NCBI RefSeq assembly: GCF_004087915.1
Contig: NZ_CP035108.1
Location: 1,798,001-1,862,000 of the forward strand
Reading direction: 5' to 3'
Source: Geovibrio thiophilus
GTDB lineage: Bacteria; Chrysiogenota; Deferribacteres; Deferribacterales; Geovibrionaceae
DNA: 64,000 bases
The position numbers and the translations under genes were made by a program. This document shows, one piece after another, positions 40,980-49,706 of this stretch; the stretch's first letter is position 1, and each line of letters starts with the position of its first letter. Under the pieces are notes generated by a model. That model did not search any database, was not told where the DNA came from, and saw only the letters and a program-made list of their open reading frames with translations.

Positions 40980-43099
40980 TAAGCCTCTGCGTGCTTGGGC
41001 AGGGAGATGGTGAAAACCGTCTTTCCTTCGCCGCTTTTTACGGTGATTGTGCCGTGCATCTCGTTTTCAACTATCATTTTTGCCATGTAAAGCCCCATTC
41101 CGGTGCCGGAGGCGGTGCCCTTTGTGGTGAAGTACGGATTAAAAATCTTCGGCATCATGCTCTCTGTTATGCCGCAGCCTCTATCTGTGATGTGTATCAT
41201 AACATTGTTTGTCAGGTTCTCAACATCGATTTTTATCTCACGGGCGTCCGCGTCCGGCTGTGAAACAAATCTTTCAATCACAGCGTCCCGCGCGTTGGCG
41301 AGAATATTCACTATTACATGCACAAACTCGCTTCTGTAGCCGTACACAACAAGAGCCACGTCATCGGGCACTGTCACTTTCATCGTGATTCCGCTCTGCT
41401 TGAAGTTCGGCTGAACAAGCTTCACTGAGCTGTCTATGACTTCTGCGATGCTGAAATGCTCCTTGTTTTTGCTGGGTTTGAAGAAATGACGGAAGTCATC
41501 TATGGTTTTGGACATGAACTGAATCTGGGAATCTGCCGCTGTGACAAGCTTTTCCACAAACTCTTTGGTGATCATGCTGTTGTAAAAGGCTGACTGTATG
41601 CTTACCACATAGGTTGAGAGAGTGTTCAGCGGCTGACGCCACTGGTGAGCTATAGCACCCAGCATCTCACCCATGGCTGCCATTTTCTGCGCCTGTCTGA
41701 GCTGCTGCTCGGCGTTCACACGTTTTGATATATCTCTGATGCTTATGAGGATAAACTCCTCCTTGTTAAGATGCTGGCTCTTGAGGTTAACCTCACAGGG
41801 AAACTCTGTTCCGTCTGAGCGGAGGAAGCTCCACATGAAGGACTGCTGTTCCCCTTCGCTCGCCTTATTTATAATGCGCCTAACCTTCTCTAGGCTGTTT
41901 TCGCCCTCGGGCTGAAACTCAGGTGAGAGATCAAGCATGTTGTTTCCGATTATACCGTAATGATTTACGCCGAAGACCTCTTTGGCCTTCTCGTTGCACT
42001 CCACGATTATCATCCCCTTGCTTATGAGGATGGCGTCATTCGCCACATGAAAGAGCGTCTGGTAGTGGGTTTCCACCTCTTTACGCCTGTTTATGTTCCA
42101 CGCAAGATCCTGATTCATCCCGCTTATCTGCTCGGCGTGCTGGAGAACTGTGGATTTGTAGCGGCGGTTATAAATGAAAAGCAGAAAAGCGCTGCCGCCC
42201 ACAACAGCCATTGTGAGCAGAACCATCAGCCCTACCGCTCTGAGAGCGGATTCAGCGGCGAAAAGCATAGAAGTGCGCTCGGACAGGGCATAAGCCTCTT
42301 CCCTTGTCATTGTGGTGCAGAGGTACCAGCCGACGCTTGAGATAAGCTGATAGGCGAGAATGTTCTCCTGTCCGCCGACCTTATATGAGAAAGTGCCGGA
42401 ACCGAAGCTTTTGAAATGCTCCATGACTCCGTTCAGGCTTGGATCTGTCTCCTGAAGGCTGTGCTTAAGCAGAAGCTCCTGATCCGGATGCACCATGTAT
42501 GTTCCTTCGGAATTGACGATGAAGGAATAGCCTGTCTCCGCCGCCTTCACGTTCATCACATTCTTAACCAGCATGTCGAGAATTATGTCGTTGCTGATCA
42601 CGCCTATCATTTTATCATCCCTGAAAAGGGGAGCGGAGAGAGCTATAACCATCTCCATGGTTGTCATATCTATATAAGGCGGGGAAACAGCCATTTTTCC
42701 CTCTTTGACGGCGTTGATGTACCAAGGACGGACTCTGGGATCATAACCCTCAGGCGGAATCCAGTCCGCTCCGTCTATCATAGTTCCGTCCTCAAGCCCT
42801 ATGTAAACATCGCTGAAATCACCTGCGGCTATCGCCATTTTCAGAACGGACATTGTGGTTTCTTCCGAAAGATGCTCTATCTTGTTGAGCTGATCGATTG
42901 CAGAATCCACAACCTGCATCTGATGCTTAAGCCACATTTCCGTTGTAGCGGCCGCCTGCGCCGCCACATTCTGCTGATGCGCAAGCACGGTGTTCTCTAT
43001 GACCACATTGGCGCTGTGGTAGGTAATGCTCACCAGAACACTGACGGCTGTCAGCAGAAGAGCCAGAACAATTAATGAATTCCGCAGTTTGATTATCAT
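40979..43099 (-). CDS. Membrane sensor histidine kinase with dCache amino-acid sensor and PAS domain
   Basis: A 706-residue kinase: transmembrane helix at about 7-27, periplasmic dCache domain, second helix near 285-310, PAS domain, then a HisKA domain with the phosphorylated histidine in GAIAHQWRQPLNTLS and an ATPase domain with NILANARDAV, DRGCGI and GTGMGLYMAK. The sensor shows Y119, R124, W126, Y127 (YDPRVRPWY), Y142, D144 and D171, the spacing of the amino-acid-binding dCache_1 motif described for PctA (121, 126, 128, 129, 144, 146, 173). I chose ATG 43099; an upstream frame start at 43162 would overlap the sigma-54 promoter. It forms an operon with the regulator. Confidence 0.92.
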   Translation of the reverse strand: MIIKLRNSLIVLALLLTAVSVLVSITYHSANVVIENTVLAHQQNVAAQAAATTEMWLKHQMQVVDSAIDQLNKIEHLSEETTMSVLKMAIAAGDFSDVYIGLEDGTMIDGADWIPPEGYDPRVRPWYINAVKEGKMAVSPPYIDMTTMEMVIALSAPLFRDDKMIGVISNDIILDMLVKNVMNVKAAETGYSFIVNSEGTYMVHPDQELLLKHSLQETDPSLNGVMEHFKSFGSGTFSYKVGGQENILAYQLISSVGWYLCTTMTREEAYALSERTSMLFAAESALRAVGLMVLLTMAVVGGSAFLLFIYNRRYKSTVLQHAEQISGMNQDLAWNINRRKEVETHYQTLFHVANDAILISKGMIIVECNEKAKEVFGVNHYGIIGNNMLDLSPEFQPEGENSLEKVRRIINKASEGEQQSFMWSFLRSDGTEFPCEVNLKSQHLNKEEFILISIRDISKRVNAEQQLRQAQKMAAMGEMLGAIAHQWRQPLNTLSTYVVSIQSAFYNSMITKEFVEKLVTAADSQIQFMSKTIDDFRHFFKPSKNKEHFSIAEVIDSSVKLVQPNFKQSGITMKVTVPDDVALVVYGYRSEFVHVIVNILANARDAVIERFVSQPDADAREIKIDVENLTNNVMIHITDRGCGITESMMPKIFNPYFTTKGTASGTGMGLYMAKMIVENEMHGTITVKSGEGKTVFTISLPKHAEA

Positions 43100-43132
43100 G
43101 TGTTTACCTGTCCGCTTATTCAGGTATCCGGA

Positions 43133-43148
43133 TGCAATAAGTGTGCCA
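43133..43148 (-). promoter_or_regulatory. Sigma-54 (-24/-12) promoter of the kinase-regulator operon
   Basis: On the - strand TGGCACACTTATTGCA, a perfect match to TGGCAC-N5-TTGCW, 34 bp before the ATG at 43099. It implies autoregulation of the two-component system. Confidence 0.85.
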
Positions 43149-43158
43149 GTTTTATTTT

Positions 43159-43872
43159 TCAAGGCAGATCTATCCCCGCTTTTTTCGCCTGAGAGTGATG
43201 AAGCTCACGGCGGAGAGTATACAGCTTTCCGTCCTTGCGAAAGTGCCTGCCTGTCTGCCTGAAATTAAACGGCACTCCCGCCGCCCTGCACTGATCACGT
43301 ATTGATAGCACCCAGTCGTAATCGCACTCCCTCGCCTCTGTGCCGGATTCGCCGCCGACAATGACAGATTCTATGGCAGAGGTAAGATAATGCGACAGAT
43401 CAATGGCTTCAAGCAGGGGCTCACATATTATAGATTTATGCTTCACTGGGACTTCCAGAAAAATCGGCAGGCGGTAGTCAGCCATTTTCTGGTTTTCCAC
43501 AGTGCAGGATATGGTCACGTTTTCGTACCCCTCTGCCCAGTCATCGGGAAGGGAGACACGGAAGCGGTCTATCCGTTTGGTTATGATGAAAAAATTCAGA
43601 TCCGAACGGAAGCGTATCATCTCCCATATGTCCCGGCGCCACTCATCCGCCTCTTTCAGGAAAAAGTCTGATGAGAAGCAGGTGTACACCACATCGCTTC
43701 CTGTCAGCTTGTGGTCGCCGCTTTTTGTGCATCTCAGCGGCAGATTGAAGCTTCCTGTTTTTTCAACCTTGGAGCTGTCTTTGTTATGCACGGCGTCCAT
43801 ACGGTATACGTAGCAATGGTCGCATCCCGGGCTGATTTTTGTGCATCCGTGCCATGGGTTCCAGATAGGCAA
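43159..43872 (-). CDS. DUF5131 (phage Gp37/Gp68-like) protein
   Basis: A 237-residue protein that begins WNPWHGCTKISPGCDHCYVYRMD; the cluster of three cysteines (CTKISPGCDHC) is the hallmark of the DUF5131/Gp37-Gp68 family, related in sequence style to radical-SAM proteins. Other family segments are DVVYTCFSSDFFLKEADEWR (20 residues), FFIITKRIDRF, VIVGGESGTEARECDYDWV and NFRQTGRHFRKDGKLY. Function is not established; members occur in phages and in chromosomes. It lies directly upstream of the kinase promoter on the same strand but is probably a separate unit. Confidence 0.75.
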   Translation of the reverse strand: MPIWNPWHGCTKISPGCDHCYVYRMDAVHNKDSSKVEKTGSFNLPLRCTKSGDHKLTGSDVVYTCFSSDFFLKEADEWRRDIWEMIRFRSDLNFFIITKRIDRFRVSLPDDWAEGYENVTISCTVENQKMADYRLPIFLEVPVKHKSIICEPLLEAIDLSHYLTSAIESVIVGGESGTEARECDYDWVLSIRDQCRAAGVPFNFRQTGRHFRKDGKLYTLRRELHHSQAKKAGIDLP

Positions 43873-43924
43873 AGGGGGGTTCTCCGTCTTAATTAGTTAT
43901 GCTGTTAATATAACATCGGTCGGG

Positions 43925-43951
43925 GAAAAAGCCGCCCCTTTTCGGAGCGGT
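43925..43951 (-). terminator. Terminator of ppnP
   Basis: On the - strand CCGCTCC, GAAAA loop, GGGGCGG (about 43932-43950), then CTTTTT. It lies directly after the ppnP stop. Confidence 0.7.
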
Positions 43952-44272
43952 TTATTTATTTTTCACAAATGAGCAGCAGTAATCGGCGGGTTTGGAAACC
44001 CTCAGACTAAAGCTTGAGTTTGCGGGCACTTCAAATGTGCATTCGCCGTTTATTACCAGAGGTTCTCTCCTGTCAGGCAGATCAACCTCCAGCTCGCCGC
44101 TCATAAACTCCATAACCTCCGCCTCAGCAGTGTTGAAGGTGTATTCCCCTGCCTGCATGAAGCCAAGAGTCTTCACTGAGCCGTCTTCAAACCTGACCGT
44201 GCGGCTCACGACATTGCCGCCGAAATATACGTTCGCCTTCTTCACCACCGAGACATTTTTAAATCCGTCCAT
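43952..44272 (-). CDS. ppnP: Pyrimidine/purine nucleoside phosphorylase PpnP
   Basis: A 106-residue cupin-fold protein of the former DUF1255 family. It phosphorolyses several nucleosides to base plus ribose 1-phosphate in the cytoplasm. Family hallmarks: VYFGGNVVSRTVRFEDGSVK (20 residues), TLGFMQAGEYTF, EVMEFMSGELEVDLP, FEVPANSSFSLRV and DYCCSFV. Full length, single gene with its own terminator. Confidence 0.92.
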   Translation of the reverse strand: MDGFKNVSVVKKANVYFGGNVVSRTVRFEDGSVKTLGFMQAGEYTFNTAEAEVMEFMSGELEVDLPDRREPLVINGECTFEVPANSSFSLRVSKPADYCCSFVKNK

Positions 44273-44336
44273 TTTCTCCCCCTGCTAAGAGTTTTATTCA
44301 GAAAAAGATAGCCTGAATTAAGCGAATAATCATCAT

Positions 44337-46904
44337 TTATTTGCTGAATATGCCCGATGCGCCGCCGCTTATGAGACTCGCGATGCTTTTAAGAGCGGAA
44401 GGGAGAGAGAAAATACTCTGAACGGCGATGTATCTCGGTTCCCACTGGGGTTTGAACTTCTCTTTATAGCTTCTTAAGCCTTTGAAATTATAGAATCTTT
44501 CACCGTGCTTAAACATTATGCCCGCAAGCCTGTTCCAGAACGGGGAGAATGAGTGCAGCTCAAAACCGGAAAGCGGAGCCATACCGAGGTTGAAAAACTC
44601 ATATTCTTCCTCTTTCGCATGGATAATCAGCTTAATGAACAGGTACTCCATTATACCTTTCGGAGCGTCGTTTCCGTATCTCATAAGATCTATTGAAAGT
44701 TCATGTTTTGAATCAGTCATCCAGAGGTTGGCGAACGCTACCGGCTTATTATCCCTCATTACCGCCGCAAAAGGCATGCGCATGAGGTAATCCTCACTGA
44801 AGCAGCCGAGAGAGAAGCGTTTCTCTCTGCTGTTCTTGGTTTGCATCCATTCATCGGAAAGCTGTCTGAAAACAGGAAGCAGGGGGAGAACTTCCTCTTT
44901 TGAAAAAATTCTCAGTGAGCAGCCCTCCTTCTCCGCTTTTTTTATGGTGTTGCGCATTCCGCTCCAGTGGCTTCCTTCCAGAGAAAAATCAGCAAGCTTC
45001 ACTCTTGCCTGTTCGCCGATTTTAAAGATTTTAAGCCCCGCGTCCAGATAATGGGGGATATAGTCCGCCCCCACTTCGTAAAAAACGGCTCTGCACCCGT
45101 GTTCCTCACTCATCTTTCTGAAACGGAACACAAGCTCAGCGGCAAGCTCTTCCGGTCCCACCGGATCGCCCATGCTGATAAAGCTGCGCCCTTCCGTTCC
45201 GTACATTATGAAGCTTTTACCGTCTTCTCCGAAAAGATACTGTTTGTCGGGCAGATACGCCAGATATGCCGTAGTGTCGTCACTTTTAGCGACAACAGGC
45301 TCAATCAGCTTATTTATATCATCCGTATAAGGGACGAAAGCAGGCTTTGACGGCTGAATGAGCTTAAACGCCGCAAGAACGGCAATAAGCGTAAACAGCC
45401 CCACCATAGCACGGAGGAAGCGGGGTGCCTGATCGTCAAAAGTAAATGTCCACCAGAGTTCGCTCCGGTATTCCACATGCTTGTATGAGAAAAAACCGAG
45501 CCAAGTGAAAACAAGAAATATTACAAGAATAGTGAAGAACCACTCCTTAGTCAGAACTTCGCTGATGAAGGAGCTCTTCTTATTATAAAGCCCTCTGGTG
45601 GGGAAAAGAGCAAAGATTATCACTCCCTGAAGAGCGAAAGTCTCAACCTCTGCGCCTTTGAACAGAGAAAGCACAGCGCCCACCGTAAGCAGAATGAGAG
45701 TAAGCTGGTATGCGAGATCGATCTTTTTCAGCAACCCTCTGGAAAGGATTATAAGTCCCATTCCGGCAAGGCTCGCCAGAAAGTGAGACGACTCCATGAG
45801 ACTCAGGGGAATTATCTTCGCCAGAAACGGCAGACGGTCAGGGTTGACGGGAGTAGCGCCGCTGAAAAGCAGATATGCGCCGCCGATGAACACTACCGCC
45901 GCCATAAGCATAGGCGTTACAGCATTGTACATCCTCCCCGCGAACAGGATAGGTTTTGCCATTGCCGATTTCAGCCTTAAAACTTCCGAAAAGCCCACCA
46001 GACAAGCCGCAGCGAGGAGCGGGAGGATGTAGTAAGTTATCCTGAAAACCAGAAGAGCGCCTATAGCCGCTCCGGATGATTCAGGCGGAAGAAAAGAGAG
46101 AAGCACCGTCTCAAAAACAAGCACGCCGCCCGGAACATGGCTTATGAGCGCCGCAGCCTGAGCAAGCATGAAAATACTCAGAAAACTGAAATAGCCTATA
46201 TTCGCCGAATCGGGCAGGAGAACATACAGAACCGCCGATACGCAGAGCCAGTCCGCACAGCCCACAAATATCTGCATCACTCCGAGTGAGGGCGAAGGCA
46301 GACTGACGGGCATGCTGTATATACTGAAAGGCTCTCTGTAGCGGAAAAGCATAAAGATATAAGCGGCGGATGCCAGAAGCAGCACAACACCCGCATAGCG
46401 AAGATTTATAAAAGGGAAAGACAGCAGAGGGGAATGGACGGCAAAGGTAATGCCGCTCAGCGTCACAAGACCGCCCCAAAGGGTTGCCGTCGTGAAAATT
46501 ATCACTTTTGAAATATCGCCGAAGCTCAGTCCGCAGGCTGAATAATACCTGTATCTGACAGAACCGGAAGCAAGCACGGAAAGCCCTATGGAGTTACCGA
46601 AGGCGTAGCTTATGAACGAGGCGAGCATCACTTGTTTTTTCCCGACCTTTGCTCCGGCGTATTTCAGTCCGAGAAAATCATAAAATGAAAGTATAAAAAA
46701 ACTCAGAGAGGTCAGCACCAGTGCGGCTGCTTTTTTATATGCGGGAATACCGTTGAGATCGGCAACTATTTCATGGATACTGTGCTTCCTCAGGAATGAA
46801 TGAAGAAAAACCGCCAGCAGAACCGCAAGAATAAAATAGAGAGCAAGAACAAGGAAGTGTCTGTTCTTTATGTTTTTTATTAACCGCATGCCCAATGTTA
46901 GCAT
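44337..46904 (-). CDS. mprF: Bifunctional lysylphosphatidylglycerol flippase / synthetase MprF
   Basis: An 855-residue membrane protein. The N-terminal half has some 12-14 helices (flippase domain, with SYAFGNSIGLSVLASGSVRY, 20 residues). The soluble C-terminal half is the DUF2156 aminoacyl-tRNA-dependent transferase, with FIMYGTEGRSFISMGDPVGP (20 residues), FSLGCFSEDYLMRMPFAAV and GMAPLSGFE. It adds lysine or alanine to phosphatidylglycerol and moves it to the outer leaflet, lowering the negative surface charge. In-frame ATG codons at 46904 and 46889 (MRLIKNIKN) are both possible starts. Confidence 0.93.
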   Translation of the reverse strand: MLTLGMRLIKNIKNRHFLVLALYFILAVLLAVFLHSFLRKHSIHEIVADLNGIPAYKKAAALVLTSLSFFILSFYDFLGLKYAGAKVGKKQVMLASFISYAFGNSIGLSVLASGSVRYRYYSACGLSFGDISKVIIFTTATLWGGLVTLSGITFAVHSPLLSFPFINLRYAGVVLLLASAAYIFMLFRYREPFSIYSMPVSLPSPSLGVMQIFVGCADWLCVSAVLYVLLPDSANIGYFSFLSIFMLAQAAALISHVPGGVLVFETVLLSFLPPESSGAAIGALLVFRITYYILPLLAAACLVGFSEVLRLKSAMAKPILFAGRMYNAVTPMLMAAVVFIGGAYLLFSGATPVNPDRLPFLAKIIPLSLMESSHFLASLAGMGLIILSRGLLKKIDLAYQLTLILLTVGAVLSLFKGAEVETFALQGVIIFALFPTRGLYNKKSSFISEVLTKEWFFTILVIFLVFTWLGFFSYKHVEYRSELWWTFTFDDQAPRFLRAMVGLFTLIAVLAAFKLIQPSKPAFVPYTDDINKLIEPVVAKSDDTTAYLAYLPDKQYLFGEDGKSFIMYGTEGRSFISMGDPVGPEELAAELVFRFRKMSEEHGCRAVFYEVGADYIPHYLDAGLKIFKIGEQARVKLADFSLEGSHWSGMRNTIKKAEKEGCSLRIFSKEEVLPLLPVFRQLSDEWMQTKNSREKRFSLGCFSEDYLMRMPFAAVMRDNKPVAFANLWMTDSKHELSIDLMRYGNDAPKGIMEYLFIKLIIHAKEEEYEFFNLGMAPLSGFELHSFSPFWNRLAGIMFKHGERFYNFKGLRSYKEKFKPQWEPRYIAVQSIFSLPSALKSIASLISGGASGIFSK

Positions 46905-46935
46905 GATATGAATGAAAAACGCATGAAGATTTTTA

Positions 46936-46961
46936 CGGAGCGGACAGGTTTATCCGCCCCG
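46936..46961 (-). terminator. Hairpin after metQ
   Basis: CGGAGCGGA (46936-46944) and TCCGCCCCG (46953-46961) form a 9-bp stem with one G-T pair. The better T-run is on the + strand side, so its efficiency for metQ is uncertain. Confidence 0.4.
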
Positions 46962-46971
46962 TTTTATTTTG

Positions 46972-47841
46972 TTATCTTATTACTTCCTGAGCGGGAACAA
47001 TCGCGCCCTGATATTTTTCTTCTATAAAGGCTTTCACTTCAGGAGAAGCGAGAACTTCCGCAAGCTTAACGAGCGCCTCTTCATTTGCTCTCTCTGCTTT
47101 TACAACAAGGATATTTGAATAGGGCGAGTCCTTATCCTCAATGATAAGAGCATCCTTGGAGGGGTTGAGCCCCGCCTCAAGAGCGAAGTTCGTGTTGATC
47201 ACCGCACCCGCAGCGTCTTCAAGCACACGGGGAAGCTGAGCTGCGTCAAGCGCTTTCACTGTGATATTTTTGGGGTTTTCGGTTATATCCTGCACAGTCG
47301 CCTTTATGCCTGCGCCGTCAGCAAGTTTGATAAGCCCTGCCTTTTCAAGGAGAGCAAGTGCGCGTCCGCCGTTTGTGGGATCGTTGGGAATGGCGATAAC
47401 TGCGTTATCCTCAACCTCGGCAATGGACTTCACCTTTGCTGAGTAGAAGCCCATTGGCTCGATGTGAACTTTAGCTGTAGCCCTGAGGCTCAGACCGTGA
47501 TCAGCGCTGAAAGACTCAAGATACGGAAAATGCTGAAAATAGTTCGCGTCAAGCTCGCCCTTGTCCAGAGCAAGGTTCGGCTGAACATAGTCGGTGAAAG
47601 TGATTATTTCCAGATTAACGCCCTGTTCCGCAAGAATAGGCTTTGCGAACTCCAGTATCTCCACGTGGGGAACGGGGGTGGCGCCTATTTTCACTGTAAC
47701 AGCCTGCTGTTCAGCGGCTGCGGGAGCGGCTTCGCCTGATGCCTCTTTCTCCTCTTTTTTGCCGCATCCGGCAAAAAGAACCGCTGATGCGATCAGAACC
47801 GCCGCACCGAGCAGCAGTTTTTTTAAAGTAACACCTTTCAT
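46972..47841 (-). CDS. metQ: Methionine ABC transporter substrate-binding lipoprotein MetQ
   Basis: A 289-residue NlpA/MetQ-family lipoprotein; the signal ends with VLFAGC (C26). The mature protein shows VKIGATPVPHVEILEFAKPI (20 residues), YVQPNLALDKGELDANYFQH (20 residues) and IAIPNDPTNGGRALALLEKA (20 residues), all family hallmarks. It captures D- or L-methionine for the MetNI importer. It ends the metN-metI-metQ operon, 14 bp behind metI. Confidence 0.94.
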   Translation of the reverse strand: MKGVTLKKLLLGAAVLIASAVLFAGCGKKEEKEASGEAAPAAAEQQAVTVKIGATPVPHVEILEFAKPILAEQGVNLEIITFTDYVQPNLALDKGELDANYFQHFPYLESFSADHGLSLRATAKVHIEPMGFYSAKVKSIAEVEDNAVIAIPNDPTNGGRALALLEKAGLIKLADGAGIKATVQDITENPKNITVKALDAAQLPRVLEDAAGAVINTNFALEAGLNPSKDALIIEDKDSPYSNILVVKAERANEEALVKLAEVLASPEVKAFIEEKYQGAIVPAQEVIR

Positions 47842-47855
47842 GTACTCCTCCTTAC

Positions 47856-48533
47856 TTATATTTTTCTTCCGTAGCTGTAGCGAACCGCCAGCCTCATACC
47901 CAGTGTCTGGATAAGCTGAACAATTATCACCAGCACCGCCACGGTTATTATCATCACGTCTGTCCTGAAACGGTTGTAGCCGTACTGGATGGCAAGGTCT
48001 CCAAGACCGCCGCCGCCCACGGCGCCCGCCATAGCAGTGTAGCCCACAACATTAATAGCCGTTATAGCCGCACCCAGAATCAGCGAGCTTCTTGATTCGG
48101 GCAGCAGAACCTTAGTTATTATCTGCCAAGGGGAAGCGCCCATGGACTGCGCCGCCTCGATTACTCCGGAGGGAACCTCCTTCAGCGATGTCTCGACAAT
48201 CCTTGCCACAAACGGCGCTGTTGAAATAACAAGCGGGACAATTGCCGCAGTTGTGCCGATCGATGTGCCCACCACTGCCCTTGTAAAGGGGATGAGTGCC
48301 ACCATAAGCACGATGAACGGAGCGGAACGGAGGATATTGATCACCGTGCCGAGAGTTTTTTCCACCCAAGTGTTGGGGAGAATATGTCCATTGGAGGACA
48401 CAACAAGGTAAATACCCAGCGGCAGCCCGATTATATACGCCATAGCGCCGGAAGCGGCGATCATGTACAGAGTCTCCCACACTGCGGGAGACACAAGCTT
48501 CAGCATTTTAAACAGATAAACTGAATCAGGCAT
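47856..48533 (-). CDS. metI: Methionine ABC transporter permease MetI
   Basis: A 225-residue inner-membrane permease with five helices. MetI features are WETLYMIAASGAMAYIIGLP (20 residues), NILRSAPFIVLMVALIPFTR (20 residues), the EAA loop VIEAAQSMGASPWQIITKVL (20 residues) and VNVVGYTAMAGAVGGGGLGD-like end (INVVGYTAMAGAVGGGGLGD, 20 residues). The start overlaps the metN stop by 8 bp. Confidence 0.95.
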   Translation of the reverse strand: MPDSVYLFKMLKLVSPAVWETLYMIAASGAMAYIIGLPLGIYLVVSSNGHILPNTWVEKTLGTVINILRSAPFIVLMVALIPFTRAVVGTSIGTTAAIVPLVISTAPFVARIVETSLKEVPSGVIEAAQSMGASPWQIITKVLLPESRSSLILGAAITAINVVGYTAMAGAVGGGGLGDLAIQYGYNRFRTDVMIITVAVLVIIVQLIQTLGMRLAVRYSYGRKI

Positions 48534-49560
48534 CTGCTCCTCCCCTGCTCAGGTATGAAAAAGTGAGATTATTTCTTTTGAGATATTCATGGGCACGGGC
48601 GCGCTGCTCCGCCGTTCCCCGTATTTCCAGTATCAGGTTGCCGAAGAGCGATGAGCGCAGATGCTCTATGCTGCCGTAGAGAATGTTTATCTGCACGCCG
48701 CACTCTGTTACGAGTCCGTTTATGACGGGTTTTGATGCGGCATCGCCGAGAAAGTTTATACGCACAAGCTCTGCGTCCGCATGGGCTGAAAGCTCTTTCA
48801 GGAGCTCTTCCGGCAGCTCGGCAGGGAAAACACTGGCGACAAAGTCTTTAGCCGTTTCAGATTTCGGAGCGGTGAAGACCTCCTCCACAGAGGCATCCTC
48901 AACGCATCTGGAATCATGAAGGACTGCGACGTGGGTGCAGATCTCTTTGATCACCTTCATCTCGTGGGTTATTATAACTATCGTAAGCCCAAGCTCACGG
49001 TTGATGTCTTTAAGCAGGCTGAGAATAGAGAGAGTAGTCTGCGGATCAAGAGCTGAGGTTGCCTCATCGCACAGGAGAACATCCGGCTTGAGGGCAAGCG
49101 CACGGGCTATGCCAACCCTCTGCTTCTGCCCGCCGCTGAGCTCGGAAGGGTAAGAATCCGCTTTTTCCGTGAGTCCGACCAAAGGAAGAAGCTCTGAGAC
49201 ACGCTCTTTAATCGCAGCCCTTTTCATGCCGTCTATCTCAAGGGGAAAGGCGATGTTCTCCGCCACAGTTCTTGATGCAAGGAGATTGAAATGCTGAAAT
49301 ATCATCCCTATCTTCCGTCTGGCTATGCGGAGATCAGTGCCTGAAAGCGAAGTGAGATCCTGCCCGTTTACAAGTATCTGCCCTTCCGTGGGCTTTTCCA
49401 GAAGGTTAAGGCAGCGCACCAGAGTGCTTTTACCGGCTCCGCTCAGACCTATGATGCCGTAAACGGAACCCTTGGGAATATTCAGATTTACACCGCCGAG
49501 AGCACGGGTACTGCTTCGCCCTGTGGAATAAACCTTGCCTAAATTATTAATTTGAATCAT
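48526..49560 (-). CDS. metN: Methionine ABC transporter ATPase MetN
   Basis: A 344-residue ABC ATPase with Walker A GLSGAGKST, signature LSGGQKQR and Walker B LLCDEATSALD, followed by the C-terminal NIL domain (about 265-340), which binds methionine and inhibits transport when internal methionine is high. Standard MetN length. It is the first gene of metNIQ; about 120 nt of leader with a hairpin terminator precede it. Confidence 0.95.
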   Translation of the reverse strand: MIQINNLGKVYSTGRSSTRALGGVNLNIPKGSVYGIIGLSGAGKSTLVRCLNLLEKPTEGQILVNGQDLTSLSGTDLRIARRKIGMIFQHFNLLASRTVAENIAFPLEIDGMKRAAIKERVSELLPLVGLTEKADSYPSELSGGQKQRVGIARALALKPDVLLCDEATSALDPQTTLSILSLLKDINRELGLTIVIITHEMKVIKEICTHVAVLHDSRCVEDASVEEVFTAPKSETAKDFVASVFPAELPEELLKELSAHADAELVRINFLGDAASKPVINGLVTECGVQINILYGSIEHLRSSLFGNLILEIRGTAEQRARAHEYLKRNNLTFSYLSRGGADA

Positions 49561-49597
49561 TAATTTCCTCTGCCGCCGTCAAAAAGGCAATCCAAAA

Positions 49598-49706
49598 CAA
49601 AAAGGCTAAGAGCCTTCCGTGTGTGGAACCGCTTAGCCTCGGTTTTCATACATATCCATAAAACCTATATTTTTTATAGGCTAAAATAACTGCGCTGAAA
49701 AGTCAA
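49598..49706 (-). promoter_or_regulatory. metNIQ promoter and attenuator-like leader
   Basis: Read on the - strand: TTGACT (49701-49706), 17-bp spacer, TAGCCT (49678-49683), then a possible 8-codon leader peptide MDMYENRG (49633-49659), whose TAA lies in the 5' arm of a hairpin GGCTAAG (arm at 49632-49638) with CTTAGCC (arm at 49604-49610), containing an inner TTCC/GGAA stem and followed by TTTTTG. This is an intrinsic-terminator shape between promoter and metN. The sequence does not match the S-box (SAM-I) riboswitch core I know. Confidence 0.5.

Noticed and set aside
43100-43162. Upstream start for the histidine kinase at 43162
   Set aside because: It would place the start codon upstream of the sigma-54 promoter (43133-43148). 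The ATG at 43099 fits the promoter distance and puts the transmembrane helix at the N-terminus.
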